From an uncultured Chloroflexota bacterium (GTDB lineage: Bacteria; Chloroflexota; Dehalococcoidia; UBA3495): DNA of 7,381 nt. The stretch is from positions 1 through 7,381 of the forward strand of contig CAJWBT010000111.1 in the NCBI GenBank assembly GCA_913020235.1, written 5' to 3'. This document shows, piece by piece, positions 7,074 to 7,381 of the stretch. The position numbers and the translations under genes are program-made. Every line of letters begins with the position of its first letter. The stretch's first letter is position 1. Under the pieces are notes generated by a model that saw only the letters and a program-made list of their open reading frames with translations, made no database searches and was not told the DNA's origin.

Positions 7074-7106
7074 GAAAAGCTATTTGTGTGTACCTCTCGA
7101 CCACAT
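7074..7106 (-). other. Severed start of the lipoprotein signal peptide with in-frame TAG
   Basis: In the same frame as the lipoprotein, ATG 7106 begins the peptide MWSRGTHK, then comes TAG (7080-7082), then Leu-Phe leading directly into the TTG-started hydrophobic core. Arg and Lys followed by a Leu/Ala-rich core and a lipid-attachment Cys form a textbook lipoprotein signal if the TAG is ignored. A single base change from AAG, CAG, TTG, TCG or TGG would explain it. Alternatives are a sequencing error or amber readthrough. Confidence 0.75.
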
Positions 7107-7113
7107 GTTCATT

Positions 7114-7119
7114 CTCCTT
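7114..7119 (-). promoter_or_regulatory. Strong Shine-Dalgarno for the original lipoprotein start
   Basis: On the minus strand AAGGAG lies seven bases before ATG 7106, the best-spaced ribosome site in the window apart from that of the amidohydrolase. It marks ATG 7106, not TTG 7073, as the evolved start. Confidence 0.8.
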
Positions 7120-7180
7120 TCGTTCCAGCGTCTTCGGCTTCACAGTTTCTTTTGGGTTCCCTCAACTCACTGGCGACATG

Positions 7181-7336
7181 TCATTTCGTCACCCCCGCGT
7201 CTAATCCTTTCCGGCGGCGGCCTCTCGAGCTAGCGATAATATGGAGGAGGTCTTCCGCATCGGCCCCCACCACGCGTTGTTGCTTGTAGGCTCTTATCTG
7301 GCTTTCTTCCAAGTTGAGGGCTGAAGTGGACCCCAT
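7181..7336 (-). pseudogene. Short 51-codon open frame, possible C-terminal stump of a gene cut by the insertion sequence
   Basis: The minus strand from ATG 7336 to TGA 7181 encodes a small, charged, helix-like peptide containing EESQIRAYKQQRVVGADAED and, further on, a basic SSRGRRRKGL stretch. No family is recognised. There is no Shine-Dalgarno before the ATG, and the first five codons lie in the probable IS terminal repeat, so the frame may be the tail of an older gene whose upstream part lies beyond the element. It ends 75 bases before the lipoprotein start on the same strand. The open length is short enough to be chance. Confidence 0.25.
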
Positions 7337-7381
7337 CAGTTGGACAGGATGGGGGCAATATTAAGCGAGGGTCCCGCCGCT
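7322..7381. mobile_element. Probable terminal inverted repeat and left edge of an IS3-family insertion sequence (partial)
   Basis: From 7322 the sequence starts TGAAGTGGACCCC and continues through AGTTGGACA (to 7346), the arrangement typical of IS3-family ends: TG, then ACCCC, then a short A/T-containing spacer, then GTTGGACA. The transposase gene would begin beyond 7381, and the other end is out of view, so target duplication cannot be checked. The call rests on the end motif alone. Confidence 0.45.

Overview
The window looks like a bacterial accessory or catabolic segment of moderately high GC. It has four intact-looking protein genes, one damaged lipoprotein gene, one gene remnant and, at the right edge, a probable insertion-sequence end. 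I see no rRNA, tRNA or CRISPR array. The gene content (a COG3618-type amidohydrolase, a class III CoA-transferase, two monocarboxylate-type MFS carriers, and a 'CGGDD' lipoprotein with a short coiled coil) resembles environmental Chloroflexota such as SAR202/Dehalococcoidia-like lineages. That placement is an inference from style and gene families, not proven.

Layout, left to right: a roughly 300-base leader with a weak promoter candidate (1-298); an amidohydrolase on + (299-1324); a convergent spacer with nested inverted repeats (1325-1477); an MFS transporter on - (1478-2848); a spacer of about 600 bases holding a decayed 3' fragment of a cobalamin-independent methionine synthase (MetE)-like gene on + (about 3190-3438); a CaiB/BaiF CoA-transferase on - (3446-4657); a divergent regulatory spacer (4658-4893); a second MFS transporter on + (4894-6156); a beta-propeller lipoprotein on - (6066-7106 including its probable original start), whose 3' end overlaps the transporter by 91 bases; and a final stretch with a short ORF that runs into a probable IS3-family terminal repeat (7322 onward).

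The working genes make sense as uptake and activation of small organic acids. Two carriers of the oxalate/formate or monocarboxylate type would move carboxylates, the CoA-transferase would activate one as a CoA thioester, and the amidohydrolase (lactonase or amidase-like family) could open a ring or hydrolyse an upstream substrate. The substrate cannot be read from the sequence. No genes are arranged in a single operon: strands alternate and every junction is convergent or divergent.

The most notable points are signs of decay. The lipoprotein has an excellent Shine-Dalgarno and ATG followed by an in-frame TAG at codon 9, just before the hydrophobic core of its signal peptide. The metE-like remnant lacks its N-terminal part and an internal segment. 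The window ends in what looks like an insertion sequence. I did not find convincing evidence of a new multi-gene system.
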